The notes below the pieces were generated by a model. The model saw only the letters and a program-made list of their open reading frames with translations, had not been told where the DNA came from and searched no databases. This document shows, piece after piece, positions 34,241-42,717 of a stretch of 64,000 bases of DNA (positions within the stretch are counted from its first letter, which is position 1; every line of letters begins with the position of its first letter). This DNA comes from Amycolatopsis xylanica (GTDB taxonomy: Bacteria > Actinomycetota > Actinomycetes > Mycobacteriales > Pseudonocardiaceae). The DNA lies in the NCBI RefSeq assembly GCF_900107045.1, contig NZ_FNON01000009.1, positions 284,175 through 348,174 on the forward strand. The letters run 5' to 3'. The position numbers and the translations under genes were made by a program.

Positions 34241-34252
34241 TGTTGCACAACA
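34241..34252. promoter_or_regulatory. Candidate operator between cyclase-like and HTH genes
   Basis: TGTTG-CA-CAACA inverted repeat. It overlaps a possible -35 (TTGCAC at 34243); a TACGCT -10 lies 19 bases on. The position suits autoregulation by the HTH protein. Inference only. Confidence 0.35.
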
Positions 34253-34305
34253 CGGTTAATTCGGGCGTACGCTCATGAATTTGGTTGAGCTGGAGGGGGC
34301 GGACC

Positions 34306-35685
34306 TTGAGCGCGCAGCAACCGACCTTGGAAGCACTGAAGCTGGGGCACCGGATCCGCGAGGCCCGTGAGCGGGCCAGGCCGATCGACGGCAGCAAGCC
34401 GACGCAGCAGTGGCTGGCGCGGCAGTTCACCCCGGAACGCACTCCGCAGCAGCTCAGCACCTTCGAGATGGGCCGCAACATCCCCGCGGTCAGCGTGCTC
34501 GTCGAGCTGTACGAGATCCTGCACGGCCCGCTGACCGACCGCGAACCCGACGCCGAGGAGTTCGCCGAATGGCTCGTCGCCTGGACGAGCGCGAAGTCGT
34601 CGACGGACGCGACCGCGCCGTCCGCCTTGTTGTCGGACGCGTTGCGGCTGTTGGAAAACCCCGACCGGCACCGGGACACCCGGCGCGGGCCCGACGGGCC
34701 GCTGCGGTCGCTGGCCGACTTCCCCGGCAACGACCCGCTGACCGTGATTCTGGGCGACCGCAGGGAATCGCGCGCGAAGAGCGCGGCCGACTGTCTCATC
34801 TACTCGGGCTCGGCGACCGACGCGATGTCCATCAACCTGCTCGGCGGCCATATGGACCACACGGTGATCCGCTCGGACAAGCTGCTCGTCCGGATGCCGC
34901 AGGATTACCTGGAATCCATGCCGGAGGTGGCGAAGAGCAACCTCCTCATCATCGGCAGCCCGGCGGCCAACTGGGGCGCCCGGATACTCAACAAGGATGA
35001 CGCGATTTTCTCGTTCCGCATCGACGAGGACGTCGTCGCGCGGGACGAGTGCCTGCGCGCGGACGACCGCATGCAGGACGAGCGGTTCGCGTCGGTCTTC
35101 GGCGACCTGCTCCGGCGCTCGCACCACGGCGACGGCATGACCACACTCGACGAGGACGAGCGCCAGCTCATCGCCGGCGCCGAGGCGCTCGCGCAGACGG
35201 TGCTCGACGGGTCGACCGCCAAGGCGATGATGAACAAGTTCCGCAGCCTCGGCATCCTCGACCCGGCCGACCAGGAACACCACGCGCAGTTCACCTACGG
35301 TTCGAACGACTTCGCGGTGGTCACCATGGCACGCAACCCGTGGTGCGCCGACGGCCGCTACCGGGCGGTGATCTGCGGCGGCATCCACGGCCCCGGCACC
35401 GCGTGGGCGTTGCGCGAACTGCTCACCAACCCGGAGCGGTTCGCCAACCGCCCGCTCGGCGCGGTGCTGGAGGTCAAGCTGCGGCTGGACCTCGACTGGC
35501 CGACGCGCTTCGAGAAGGCGACCGGCTTCTTCCAGACCAGGGAGTACCGGATCGAGGACGTGCTCGACAACCTCGAGATCGCGAGCAGGCGCGACCGCGA
35601 CGCCCGCAAGCCCGTGTTCCGCTTGATGAGCAAGGAATCCCTGGTCAGCCGGACCGCCTTCGTCCGCGACATCCTGGGCTCGTGA
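34306..35685 (+). CDS. XRE-type HTH protein with unknown C-terminal sensor-like domain
   Basis: A 459-residue protein. Residues about 8-75 are an XRE-like helix-turn-helix (QQWLARQFTPERTPQQLSTFE, then VELYEILHGP). Residues about 135-430 form an unrecognised domain with LTVILGDRRESRAK and LLIIGSPAANWGARIL (GSPAAN at 217-222), which resembles a nucleotide-type binding loop. TTG 34306 has GGAGGGGG six bases upstream; TTG 34285 is less good. The stop codon lies inside the family C palindrome. It may read a signal made by the divergent cyclase-like protein. Confidence 0.6.
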   Translation: MSAQQPTLEALKLGHRIREARERARPIDGSKPTQQWLARQFTPERTPQQLSTFEMGRNIPAVSVLVELYEILHGPLTDREPDAEEFAEWLVAWTSAKSSTDATAPSALLSDALRLLENPDRHRDTRRGPDGPLRSLADFPGNDPLTVILGDRRESRAKSAADCLIYSGSATDAMSINLLGGHMDHTVIRSDKLLVRMPQDYLESMPEVAKSNLLIIGSPAANWGARILNKDDAIFSFRIDEDVVARDECLRADDRMQDERFASVFGDLLRRSHHGDGMTTLDEDERQLIAGAEALAQTVLDGSTAKAMMNKFRSLGILDPADQEHHAQFTYGSNDFAVVTMARNPWCADGRYRAVICGGIHGPGTAWALRELLTNPERFANRPLGAVLEVKLRLDLDWPTRFEKATGFFQTREYRIEDVLDNLEIASRRDRDARKPVFRLMSKESLVSRTAFVRDILGS

Positions 35686-35723
35686 GTGTTCCGGCCGGTT
35701 AGAACCGGCCGGAACACTCACGA
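35680..35723. repeat. Family C gene-end palindrome carrying a stop codon
   Basis: Perfect 21-bp arms 35680-35700 and 35703-35723 around AG (GGTTAGAACC core). The TGA of the HTH gene (35683-35685) is within the left arm, and the end of the convergent LLM gene is three bases past the right arm. Confidence 0.88.
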
Positions 35724-35725
35724 CC

Positions 35726-36673
35726 TCACTGAGCCAGCTGGGGCGCGACCTCGGAGGCCACCAGCTCGATGTGGTCCAGGTCGGTCATGTCCAGTACCTG
35801 CAGGTAGAGCCGGGTGACGCCGGTTTCCTCGCGCCACTTGCCGATCGTGTCGACGGCTTCGGCGACGGTGCCCGCGAGGCCGTTCTGACGGAGCTCCGAG
35901 ACTTCGCGGCCGATGGCCTTCGCGCGTCGCTCCAGCTCGGCCTCGTCGCGGCCTACGGCCAGCACCAGCGCGGCCGAGTGGATGATCGACTTGGGATCGC
36001 GGCCCGCGGCCTCGGCCGCCGTGTCCACGCGCGCGAACTGCTCGACGGCGAACGAGCGCGGCGAGAACGGGATGTTGAACTCGTCCGCGTAGCGAGCGGC
36101 CAGCTCCGGGGTGCGCTTCTTGCCACCGCCGCCGAGCACGATCGGCGGGCGCGGGCTCTGCGCCGGCTTCGGCAGCGCGGGCGCGTCGACGAGCTTGTAG
36201 TGCTCGCCGTCGAACGAGAACGTCTCACCCTCCGGGGTCTCCCACAGGCCGGTGAGGATCGCGAGCTGCTCGGCGTAGATGTCGAAGCGCTTCTTCAGCG
36301 GCGGCAGGTCGAGGCCGTACGCCGTGTGCTCGTCGGCGTACCAGCCGGAGCCGAGGCCGAAGTCGACGCGGCCGCCGGACATCCGGTCGACCTGCGCGAC
36401 GGAGATCGCGAGCATCGACGGGTGCCGGAACGTCGCGGCGGTGACCAGGGTGCCGAGCCGGATGGTGCTGGTCTCGCGGGCGATCCCGGCGAGGGTGATC
36501 CACGCGTCGGTCGGGCCGGGCAGACCGCTGGAGTCCCCCATCCGCATGATGTGGTCGCTTCGGAAGAAGGCGCTGTACCCGGCGGCCTCGGCCGCCTTCG
36601 CCAAGCGCACCTGGTCGTCGTAGCTGGCCCCTTGCTGGGGCTCGGTGAAGATTCGCAAGTCCACGAAGCCCAC
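35726..36673 (-). CDS. LLM-class F420-dependent oxidoreductase
   Basis: A 315-residue TIM-barrel enzyme of the luciferase-like monooxygenase group that uses F420 or FMN. Family marks: FFRSDHIMRM, TIRLGTLVTAATFRHP, SGGRVDFGLGSGWY and PPIVLGGGGKK. Substrate unknown. The GTG at 36673 is one base past the TetR stop, so both are in one minus-strand unit and the TetR protein probably controls it. Confidence 0.88.
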   Translation of the reverse strand: MGFVDLRIFTEPQQGASYDDQVRLAKAAEAAGYSAFFRSDHIMRMGDSSGLPGPTDAWITLAGIARETSTIRLGTLVTAATFRHPSMLAISVAQVDRMSGGRVDFGLGSGWYADEHTAYGLDLPPLKKRFDIYAEQLAILTGLWETPEGETFSFDGEHYKLVDAPALPKPAQSPRPPIVLGGGGKKRTPELAARYADEFNIPFSPRSFAVEQFARVDTAAEAAGRDPKSIIHSAALVLAVGRDEAELERRAKAIGREVSELRQNGLAGTVAEAVDTIGKWREETGVTRLYLQVLDMTDLDHIELVASEVAPQLAQ

Positions 36674-36674
36674 C

Positions 36675-37265
36675 CTACTGGCGGCGCAGGCGCCCCAGCA
36701 GTTGCACGATCAGGGCCTCGATCTCGGCGCCGACCTTCTTCGGGTCGGCGGAGCTGGCGATCTCGATCGCGGCGCTCGACAGCGCGCCGAACAGCAGGCG
36801 CGCGGTGATCTCTACCGGCACGTCGTCGACCTCGCCCGCTTCGATGAGCGCCTTCAGGGTGTCCCGGACCAGGCCGAAACTGCACCGGTCCTCGGCCTCA
36901 CGCCAGCGTTCCCAGCCCATGACCACCGGGGCCTCGTGAATGGCGATGCGCTGGTATTCCGGATCGAGGCAGCTTTTGATGAATCCGTTCAACGCGTTCA
37001 GCGCGCGCTCCCACGGCGCGTCCGTGCCGTTGATTATCTTTTCCAGGCGGCCGTAAACCGCGCTCTCCACGGAATCGAACGCCGCCTCGAAAAGCGCCTG
37101 CTTTCCGCTGAAATGGTGATACAGCGCACCTTTGGTGACCCGGGCGCGCTTGGCGATCTCGTCCAGCGAAGTGCCGGCATAGCCACGCTTCGTGAACAGT
37201 TCAACGGCGCTGTTCACCAGCGCCGAACGAGTGGACTCGGAATAGTCGAGCCGCCTGGACCGCAT
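36675..37265 (-). CDS. TetR-family transcriptional regulator
   Basis: A 196-residue repressor with an N-terminal HTH (about 12-58): SALVNSAVELFTKRGYAGTS, then AKRARVTKGALYHHFSGKQALF. The C-terminal ligand domain is helical. The frame runs to 37379, but ATG 37265 gives the normal short arm before the HTH. It is divergent from the gene at 37394, and a CATAC/GTATG operator lies between them, suggesting it controls both directions. Confidence 0.92.
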   Translation of the reverse strand: MRSRRLDYSESTRSALVNSAVELFTKRGYAGTSLDEIAKRARVTKGALYHHFSGKQALFEAAFDSVESAVYGRLEKIINGTDAPWERALNALNGFIKSCLDPEYQRIAIHEAPVVMGWERWREAEDRCSFGLVRDTLKALIEAGEVDDVPVEITARLLFGALSSAAIEIASSADPKKVGAEIEALIVQLLGRLRRQ

Positions 37266-37303
37266 TGTCGCCACGGTCACGAGCTTACGCCCTATTCGCC
37301 GAC

Positions 37304-37370
37304 CATACTCATGGTATGTTGGGCGTGTCAGGTCCGTACCGAGAGTATGCCGCACACCCGCGGTATGCCG
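37304..37370. promoter_or_regulatory. Likely TetR operator with two further half-sites
   Basis: CATAC-TCATG-GTATG at 37304-37318 is an inverted repeat of a typical TetR type. Two direct GTATGCCG words follow at 37345-37352 and 37363-37370. All lie in the divergent gap between the TetR gene and 37394. Confidence 0.6.
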
Positions 37371-37393
37371 ACGGGACACGGAAGGGGACCACC

Positions 37394-37906
37394 ATGAGCT
37401 GGAACGACTTCTATCAGCGGCGTGACGTGCTCGACGCCGTGATCCGGCAAGCGCGGAGGAGCCCCGCGCTGCCGTTCGACGAGATCCCCGGTGCCGCCGA
37501 GCTGTTCGGCACCCGCCAGAACCTGCTGCTCGCGCTCCAGTACCGCTGGAACCAGCTGCTGAGCGGCTACCTCCGCGCCGAGCTGGCCGACCCGGACGAG
37601 GCGCCCGACACCGACCAGGTCGACGCGGTCGCCCGCGCGTGGCGCAAGGCCGTCACCGAGCACGCGACCCTGCACGCGGTGCTCGAGGCGAACCTCGACG
37701 CGCACCCGATGCTGCAGGCCGCGCACGACGCCGAGCGGAAGATGCTGGTGGTCACGGCCGGTCTGGCCGACCCCGGCGAGCCGCCCGCCGAGATCCGCCG
37801 GGTCGGCTCCGCGTTCGGCGCGCTGCTGCGCAACGGTCCCGTTCGCCGGGAACGCCGCCGCGGACCTGTCGGACACCTCCTGCGCATGCTGGCGCCCAGT
37901 GCGTGA
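37394..37906 (+). CDS. Conserved hypothetical protein, TetR-linked
   Basis: A 170-residue mostly helical soluble protein starting MSWNDFYQRRDVLDAVI, with a basic C-terminal tail (RRERRRGPVGHLL). No family recognised with certainty. ATG 37394 has AAGGGG upstream; the open frame from 37265 overlaps the operator. It is divergent from the TetR gene and 19 bp before the SDR gene, so it is probably co-transcribed with the reductase. Confidence 0.65.
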   Translation: MSWNDFYQRRDVLDAVIRQARRSPALPFDEIPGAAELFGTRQNLLLALQYRWNQLLSGYLRAELADPDEAPDTDQVDAVARAWRKAVTEHATLHAVLEANLDAHPMLQAAHDAERKMLVVTAGLADPGEPPAEIRRVGSAFGALLRNGPVRRERRRGPVGHLLRMLAPSA

Positions 37907-37925
37907 GGACGGTTAGGTACTTCCT

Positions 37926-38870
37926 ATGACGTGGACCGAGCAGGACATCCCCGACCAGACCGGCCGGACCGTGCTGATCACCGGCGCGAACTCGGGCCTC
38001 GGCCTGCGCAGCGCGCAGGTGCTCGCGGGCAAGGGCGCGCACGTGCTGCTGGCGTGCCGCTCCCCGCAGCGCGGCGAGCAGGCGCTCGCGAAGGTCGAAG
38101 CGGCCGCGACCGGCGCCAAGCCCGAGCTGGTCCGGCTCGACCTGGCCGACCTGTCGTCCGTGCGCGACGCGGCGACGATCGTCCGCGAGCACACCGGCGA
38201 CAAGCTGGACGTGCTCATCAACAACGCGGGCATGATGGCGACGCCCAAGGGACACACCAAAGACGGCTTCGAGACCCAGTTCGGCATCAACCACCTCGGC
38301 CACGCGGCACTGACCTGGCTGCTCATGCCCGCGCTCCGCGGCGCGGGCAAGTCCCGCGTCGTGACGCTGTCGAGCATCGCCGCGAACACCGGCCGCTTCG
38401 ACGCCGAGGATCCGAACTTCGAGCACCGCCGCTACAACCCGGCGTCGGCGTACGGGCAGTCCAAGCTGGCGAACCAGATCTTCGCGATCGAGCTGGACCG
38501 CCGCCTGCGCGCGGCAGGCGAGGCCGTGATCAGCGTCGCCGCCCACCCCGGCTACACCTCGACCGGCCTGGGCTCCGGCATGGCCAACTCGTACTCGAAC
38601 CCCGTGCTGCGCACCGTCATCGGCCTGGGCAACAAGCTCGGCGAGCTCGTGCTCGCCCAGGGCACCCAGGCTGGCACGCTCCCCCAGCTCCGCGCGGCGA
38701 CCGACCCGGCCGTCCAGGGCGGCGACTACTACGGGCCATCGGGCGTCGGCGGCATGCGCGGAAACCCGGTCAAGGTGGCCACGCTGGGGCCCGCCCGTGA
38801 CGAAGCGAGCGGCTCGGCGCTGTGGGACGTGACCGCGAAGTTGACCGGCATCACTCCCGACCCCGCGTGA
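37926..38870 (+). CDS. Short-chain dehydrogenase/reductase
   Basis: A 314-residue NAD(P)-dependent oxidoreductase of the retinol-dehydrogenase-like group. It has the cofactor motif TGANSGLGLR, NNAG, the catalytic serine in VVTLSSIA and YGQSK (Tyr-x-x-x-Lys). Substrate unknown. It lies between the TetR-linked gene and lipA on the plus strand. Confidence 0.9.
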   Translation: MTWTEQDIPDQTGRTVLITGANSGLGLRSAQVLAGKGAHVLLACRSPQRGEQALAKVEAAATGAKPELVRLDLADLSSVRDAATIVREHTGDKLDVLINNAGMMATPKGHTKDGFETQFGINHLGHAALTWLLMPALRGAGKSRVVTLSSIAANTGRFDAEDPNFEHRRYNPASAYGQSKLANQIFAIELDRRLRAAGEAVISVAAHPGYTSTGLGSGMANSYSNPVLRTVIGLGNKLGELVLAQGTQAGTLPQLRAATDPAVQGGDYYGPSGVGGMRGNPVKVATLGPARDEASGSALWDVTAKLTGITPDPA

Positions 38871-38907
38871 TCAGGGTGCGGCGGCTCACGGGCGTACTGT
38901 TGACCCC

Positions 38908-39909
38908 GTGAGTGCCGCACCTGAAGGCCGCAAGCTGCTGCGTCTCGAAGTCCGCAACAGTGAGACGCCGATCGAGAAGAAGCCGCCGTGGATCAAGACC
39001 AAGGCACGCATGGGCCCCGAGTTCACCGAACTCAAAGGCCTGGTGCGCCGCGAAGGCCTCCACACCGTCTGTGAAGAAGCCGGCTGTCCCAACATCTACG
39101 AATGCTGGGAAGACCGTGAAGCCACCTTCCTGATCGGCGGCGACCAGTGCACCCGGCGCTGCGACTTCTGCCAGATCGACACGGGCAAGCCCGCTGAGCT
39201 GGACCGCACCGAGCCGCGCAAGGTCGCCGAGTCCGTCCAGGCGATGGGCCTGCGGTATTCGACGGTCACCGGCGTCGCCCGCGACGACCTCGCTGACGGC
39301 GGCGCGTGGCTGTACGCGGAGACCGTCCGGCAGATCCACGAGCTGAACCCGGGCACCGGTGTCGAGCTGCTGATCCCGGACTTCAACGCCGACCCCGCGC
39401 AGCTGGCCGAGGTCTTCTCGTCGCGGCCCGAGGTGCTCGCGCACAACGTCGAGACGGTGCCGCGGATCTTCAAGCGCATCCGCCCCGGCTTCCGCTACGC
39501 CCGCTCGCTCTCGGTCATCACGGCCGCCCGCGAAGCAGGCTTGGTGACAAAGTCCAACCTGATCCTGGGCATGGGCGAGACTCCCGATGAGGTCGCTCCG
39601 GCGATGCGGGACCTGGTGGACGCGGGGTGCGAGATCTTGACGATCACGCAGTATCTGCGGCCGTCGCCGCGGCATCACCCGGTCGACCGGTGGGTCAAGC
39701 CGGAGGAGTTCGTCGAGCACTCGAAGGCCGCCGAGGCCATGGGATTCGCGGGCGTCATGGCGGGCCCGCTGGTCCGCTCCTCGTACCGCGCGGGCCGCCT
39801 CTACGCCCAGACCAAGCAGCACCGCGGCGAGGACCTCCCCGAGAACCTCGCCCACCTGGCCGCCCAGGGCCCCGCGGCCCAGGAGGCCAGCTCCCTCCTC
39901 GCCCGCTGA
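38908..39909 (+). CDS. lipA: Lipoyl synthase
   Basis: Radical-SAM enzyme that inserts two sulfurs into octanoyl groups on E2 proteins. The 333-residue product has the auxiliary cluster CEEAGCPNIYEC, the radical-SAM CTRRCDFC and the C-terminal serine ligand motif SSYRAG. GTG start at 38908. Together with lipB, sucB and lpd it completes the lipoate route in this window. Downstream lies the 730-bp repeat island. Confidence 0.97.
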   Translation: MSAAPEGRKLLRLEVRNSETPIEKKPPWIKTKARMGPEFTELKGLVRREGLHTVCEEAGCPNIYECWEDREATFLIGGDQCTRRCDFCQIDTGKPAELDRTEPRKVAESVQAMGLRYSTVTGVARDDLADGGAWLYAETVRQIHELNPGTGVELLIPDFNADPAQLAEVFSSRPEVLAHNVETVPRIFKRIRPGFRYARSLSVITAAREAGLVTKSNLILGMGETPDEVAPAMRDLVDAGCEILTITQYLRPSPRHHPVDRWVKPEEFVEHSKAAEAMGFAGVMAGPLVRSSYRAGRLYAQTKQHRGEDLPENLAHLAAQGPAAQEASSLLAR

Positions 39910-40639
39910 CCAAGGCCCGGTTTCGGACGGTTATCGGCAGGAAAGCCAAACTGGCGCTGAGTCGATCTTCGCGAAGGGACGAATCTGGACGTTGTGCGGC
40001 CAGATTCGTCCGTTCGCTGCGGCTGATCACCTGTCGGCAAGGTCAGGCCGGTTGACTGAGGAGGAAATGGGTCGTTCAACGCCTCAAATCCCCCTCAGTC
40101 AACTTGCTTGACTTGTCGGGCTGGGGTCGTGAGCGTTGCGGGCGTTTCTCTTTGAGGGGAAGGCAAAGGTGGTGTGTTCTGGCCCGGTCGGCGTGGGCTT
40201 CTTCGGCCAAGTTCGCTGGGTCGCCCGACCTTGGGCGCCTTGTGAAGTGAGGGGGCCGTTGAGTGCGTAGTAAGCACTCAGGGGTCCCCTCACTGCGCGA
40301 TCGGCCACAGGCGGGCGGCGTGGTTTGCGCGAGTGGTAACTCTGCTGCATCTAGCGGAGCAGAGTTACCACTCGCGCGGGTTTTCCGGGCGTGGGTGAGG
40401 GACGCGAAGTGCTCGTGCGCGTTGCGGGCGGTTAGGACCGCCCGCAACGCGCACGACACACCCAGACGCGCCACGTTTGGCTTTCCGCCCAAATAAGCAC
40501 CCAACGGCCCCCTCACTTCACAGCGCACCCAAGGCCGCGCCACACCGGCCTCGGCCAGGCAAGCCCAGCCCGGAGCAAGCCACGTTTGGCTCTCCTCCCA
40601 ATAGACCTGACGAAAGTGGCTTTCGGGCTTCTCCCGGGG
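39910..40639. repeat. Repeat island of nested palindromes between lipA and fadE
   Basis: 730 bp without a credible gene, packed with hairpins: 39977-40011 (12-bp arms), 40051-40103 (11-bp arms), 40327-40377 (20-bp arms, 11-nt loop) and 40414-40455 (19-bp arms, TAGG loop, a family C variant). Half-copies of family C (about 40122) and family A (40607-40630) are present. GCCACGTTTGGCT occurs near 40468 and again near 40579. A long imperfect inverted repeat encloses about 40243-40521. Confidence 0.8.
40243..40521. mobile_element. MITE-like segment bounded by long inverted repeats
   Basis: About 25 bp at 40243-40268 (GTGAAGTGAGGGGGCCGTTG and following) is repeated in inverse at about 40496-40521 with one mismatch, and similarity continues outward through CCAAGG words to about 40 bp. 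The inside (about 230 bp) has two perfect hairpins and no gene. No target-site duplication was identified, so mobility is inference; simple accretion of palindromes is the alternative. Confidence 0.4.
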
Positions 40640-42583
40640 TCAGGGGGTCTTGCGGGTGGAGGGGATGTAGCGGCGGGCGACGTTTTCGTCGGTCGAGGCG
40701 CCGGGTTCCCAGCGGGAGATCCACGGGCCCGTGCCTTCGCTCGGGTCCAGCACGCCCTCTTCGAGCCAGACGTGACGCCCGCTCAGTACGTCGGCGGCCA
40801 GCTTGGTGTCGAGGGCGTCCGTGTTGTCCCACAAGGCATCGAAGAGCTTTTCGACGCGCAGGCGGGCTTGGGCGCAGAAGACCGACGCGAGTTCGTACGC
40901 CGCCTTGCCCTGGGCTTCGTCGTCGGCGCGCAGCATCTCCGCGCGCACGCAGGCCGCCGACATCGCGAACAGCTCGGCGCCGATGTCGACCACGCGGCCC
41001 AGGAAGCCTTGGTGCTTCTCGAGACCCGCTTGCCAGCGCGCCATGCCGTAGAACGTCGAGCGCGCCAGCTTGCGCGCGGACCGTTCGACGTAGCGCAGTT
41101 CCGAGGCCAGCGCGCCGAATTCGCTGAACGCCGTCGGCACCTGGCCCTTGCCGGTCACCAGCTGCGGCAGCCACTTCGCGTAGAAACCGCTCGCCTTGGC
41201 CGCGGCTTTCGCCTTCGCCTTGGTGTCGGAGTCCGGGTCGGCCAGCGCGCCGGCGGCCGACAGGTGCGCGTCGACGGCCTCGCGCGCGATGAGCAGCCGC
41301 ATGATCTCCGACGAGCCCTCGAAGATCCGGTTGATCCGCAGGTCCCGCACGAGCTGCTCGACGGGGACAGCGCGTTCTCCGCGCGCCGCAAGGGATTCCG
41401 CGGTCTCGTAACCGCGGCCGCCGCGGATCTGCATCAGCTCGTCCGCGATCAGGCACGCCATCTCGCTCGCCCAGAGCTTCGCCAGCGCGGCTTCGATCCG
41501 AATGTCGTTGCGGCCCTCGTCGCTCATGTGCGCCGACAGGTCCAGCACCGCTTCCAAGGCGAACGTCGTCGCGGTGATGAACGAGATCTTCTCCGCCACC
41601 GCGCCGTGCTTGCCGACCGGCAGGCCCCACTGCACCCGCTCGGACGACCATTCGCGCGCGATCTTCATCGCCCACTTGCCCGCGCCGGCGCACATCGCCG
41701 GGATGGACAGGCGCCCGGTGTTCAACGTAGCCAGCGCGATCTTCAGGCCCTTGCCCTCGCCGCCGACCACGTTCGCCTTCGGCACGCGGACGTCGTGGAA
41801 CCGGGTGACGCCGTTCTCGATGCCACGCAGGCCCATGAACGCGTTGCGCTTCTCCACCGTGATGCCCGGCGAATCCGCTTCGACGATGAACGCCGTCACG
41901 CCGCCCTTGCGGCCCTCGGACTTGGGCACCCGCGCCATCACGACCAGCAGCTCGGACACCACGCCGTTGGTCGTCCACAGTTTCACGCCGTTGAGCAGGT
42001 ACGCCTCGCCGTCCTCGGTGGGCGTCGCGGTCGACGCGAGCCGCGCCGGGTCCGAGCCGACGTCGGGCTCGGTGAGCAGGAACGAGCTGACCGCGCCCGC
42101 CGCGCACCGGGGCAGGAATTCCGCCTTCTGCTCAGGCGTCCCGGCGAGCTTCAACGGCTCGGGCACGCCGATCGACTGGTGCGCGGACAGCAGCACGCCG
42201 AGCGTCGAATGCACCGAGCCGACCAGCATCAACGCCTGGTTGTACGCGACCTGCGTGAGCCCGAGGCCGCCGTACTCCTCGGGGATCTTGATCCCGAAAC
42301 ACCCCAGCTCGGCCAGGCCTTTGACGTACTCGTCGGGGATCTTCGACTCGCGTTCGATGACCCTGCCGTCGATCGTCGAGCAGTACGCGCGTAGTGCTTC
42401 GAGGAACTTCGCGGCCTTCGCATCGGCTTCGGCCGTCGGCCGGGGGTGCGGGTGGACCAGGTCGAGCCGGAAGCGGCCGAGGTACAGCTCCTTGGCGAAG
42501 GAGGGCTTGGACCAGCCCGTCTCCCGCGCCTCCTCGGCGAAAGCCCTGGCTTCCTTCTCGGTCACTTTCACCTGGTCGACCAC
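40640..42583 (-). CDS. fadE: Acyl-CoA dehydrogenase, large two-domain type
   Basis: FAD enzyme for the first oxidation of acyl-CoA. The 647-residue product is longer than classical medium-chain enzymes and resembles the very-long-chain class: a full dehydrogenase domain (about 45-450) with SSFLLTEPDVGSD, KLWTTNGVVS and the catalytic Glu in RIFEGSSEIMRL, then a C-terminal helical domain (about 480-630). GTG start. It is convergent with lipA across the repeat island. No partner thiolase or hydratase is adjacent. Confidence 0.93.
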   Translation of the reverse strand: MVDQVKVTEKEARAFAEEARETGWSKPSFAKELYLGRFRLDLVHPHPRPTAEADAKAAKFLEALRAYCSTIDGRVIERESKIPDEYVKGLAELGCFGIKIPEEYGGLGLTQVAYNQALMLVGSVHSTLGVLLSAHQSIGVPEPLKLAGTPEQKAEFLPRCAAGAVSSFLLTEPDVGSDPARLASTATPTEDGEAYLLNGVKLWTTNGVVSELLVVMARVPKSEGRKGGVTAFIVEADSPGITVEKRNAFMGLRGIENGVTRFHDVRVPKANVVGGEGKGLKIALATLNTGRLSIPAMCAGAGKWAMKIAREWSSERVQWGLPVGKHGAVAEKISFITATTFALEAVLDLSAHMSDEGRNDIRIEAALAKLWASEMACLIADELMQIRGGRGYETAESLAARGERAVPVEQLVRDLRINRIFEGSSEIMRLLIAREAVDAHLSAAGALADPDSDTKAKAKAAAKASGFYAKWLPQLVTGKGQVPTAFSEFGALASELRYVERSARKLARSTFYGMARWQAGLEKHQGFLGRVVDIGAELFAMSAACVRAEMLRADDEAQGKAAYELASVFCAQARLRVEKLFDALWDNTDALDTKLAADVLSGRHVWLEEGVLDPSEGTGPWISRWEPGASTDENVARRYIPSTRKTP

Positions 42584-42659
42584 GGCGGCCTCCTTGCCGA
42601 AGGGGGGTGTGACGAGCGTTACTCATCAGTGTTACCCCTCGGTAGCGGAAATGAAAAGC

Positions 42660-42694
42660 GGTGACCGGGCGAAATCCGCGCTCGCCCGGTCACC
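42660..42694 (-). terminator. Hairpin between fadE and the anchored-partner gene
   Basis: GGTGACCGGGCG pairs with CGCCCGGTCACC over 12 bp with an 11-nt loop. It lies 23 bases past the end of the minus-strand gene at 42718, the position expected for its terminator. Confidence 0.65.
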
Positions 42695-42717
42695 ACTCCT
42701 CGGCAGGCCGGGTCCGG

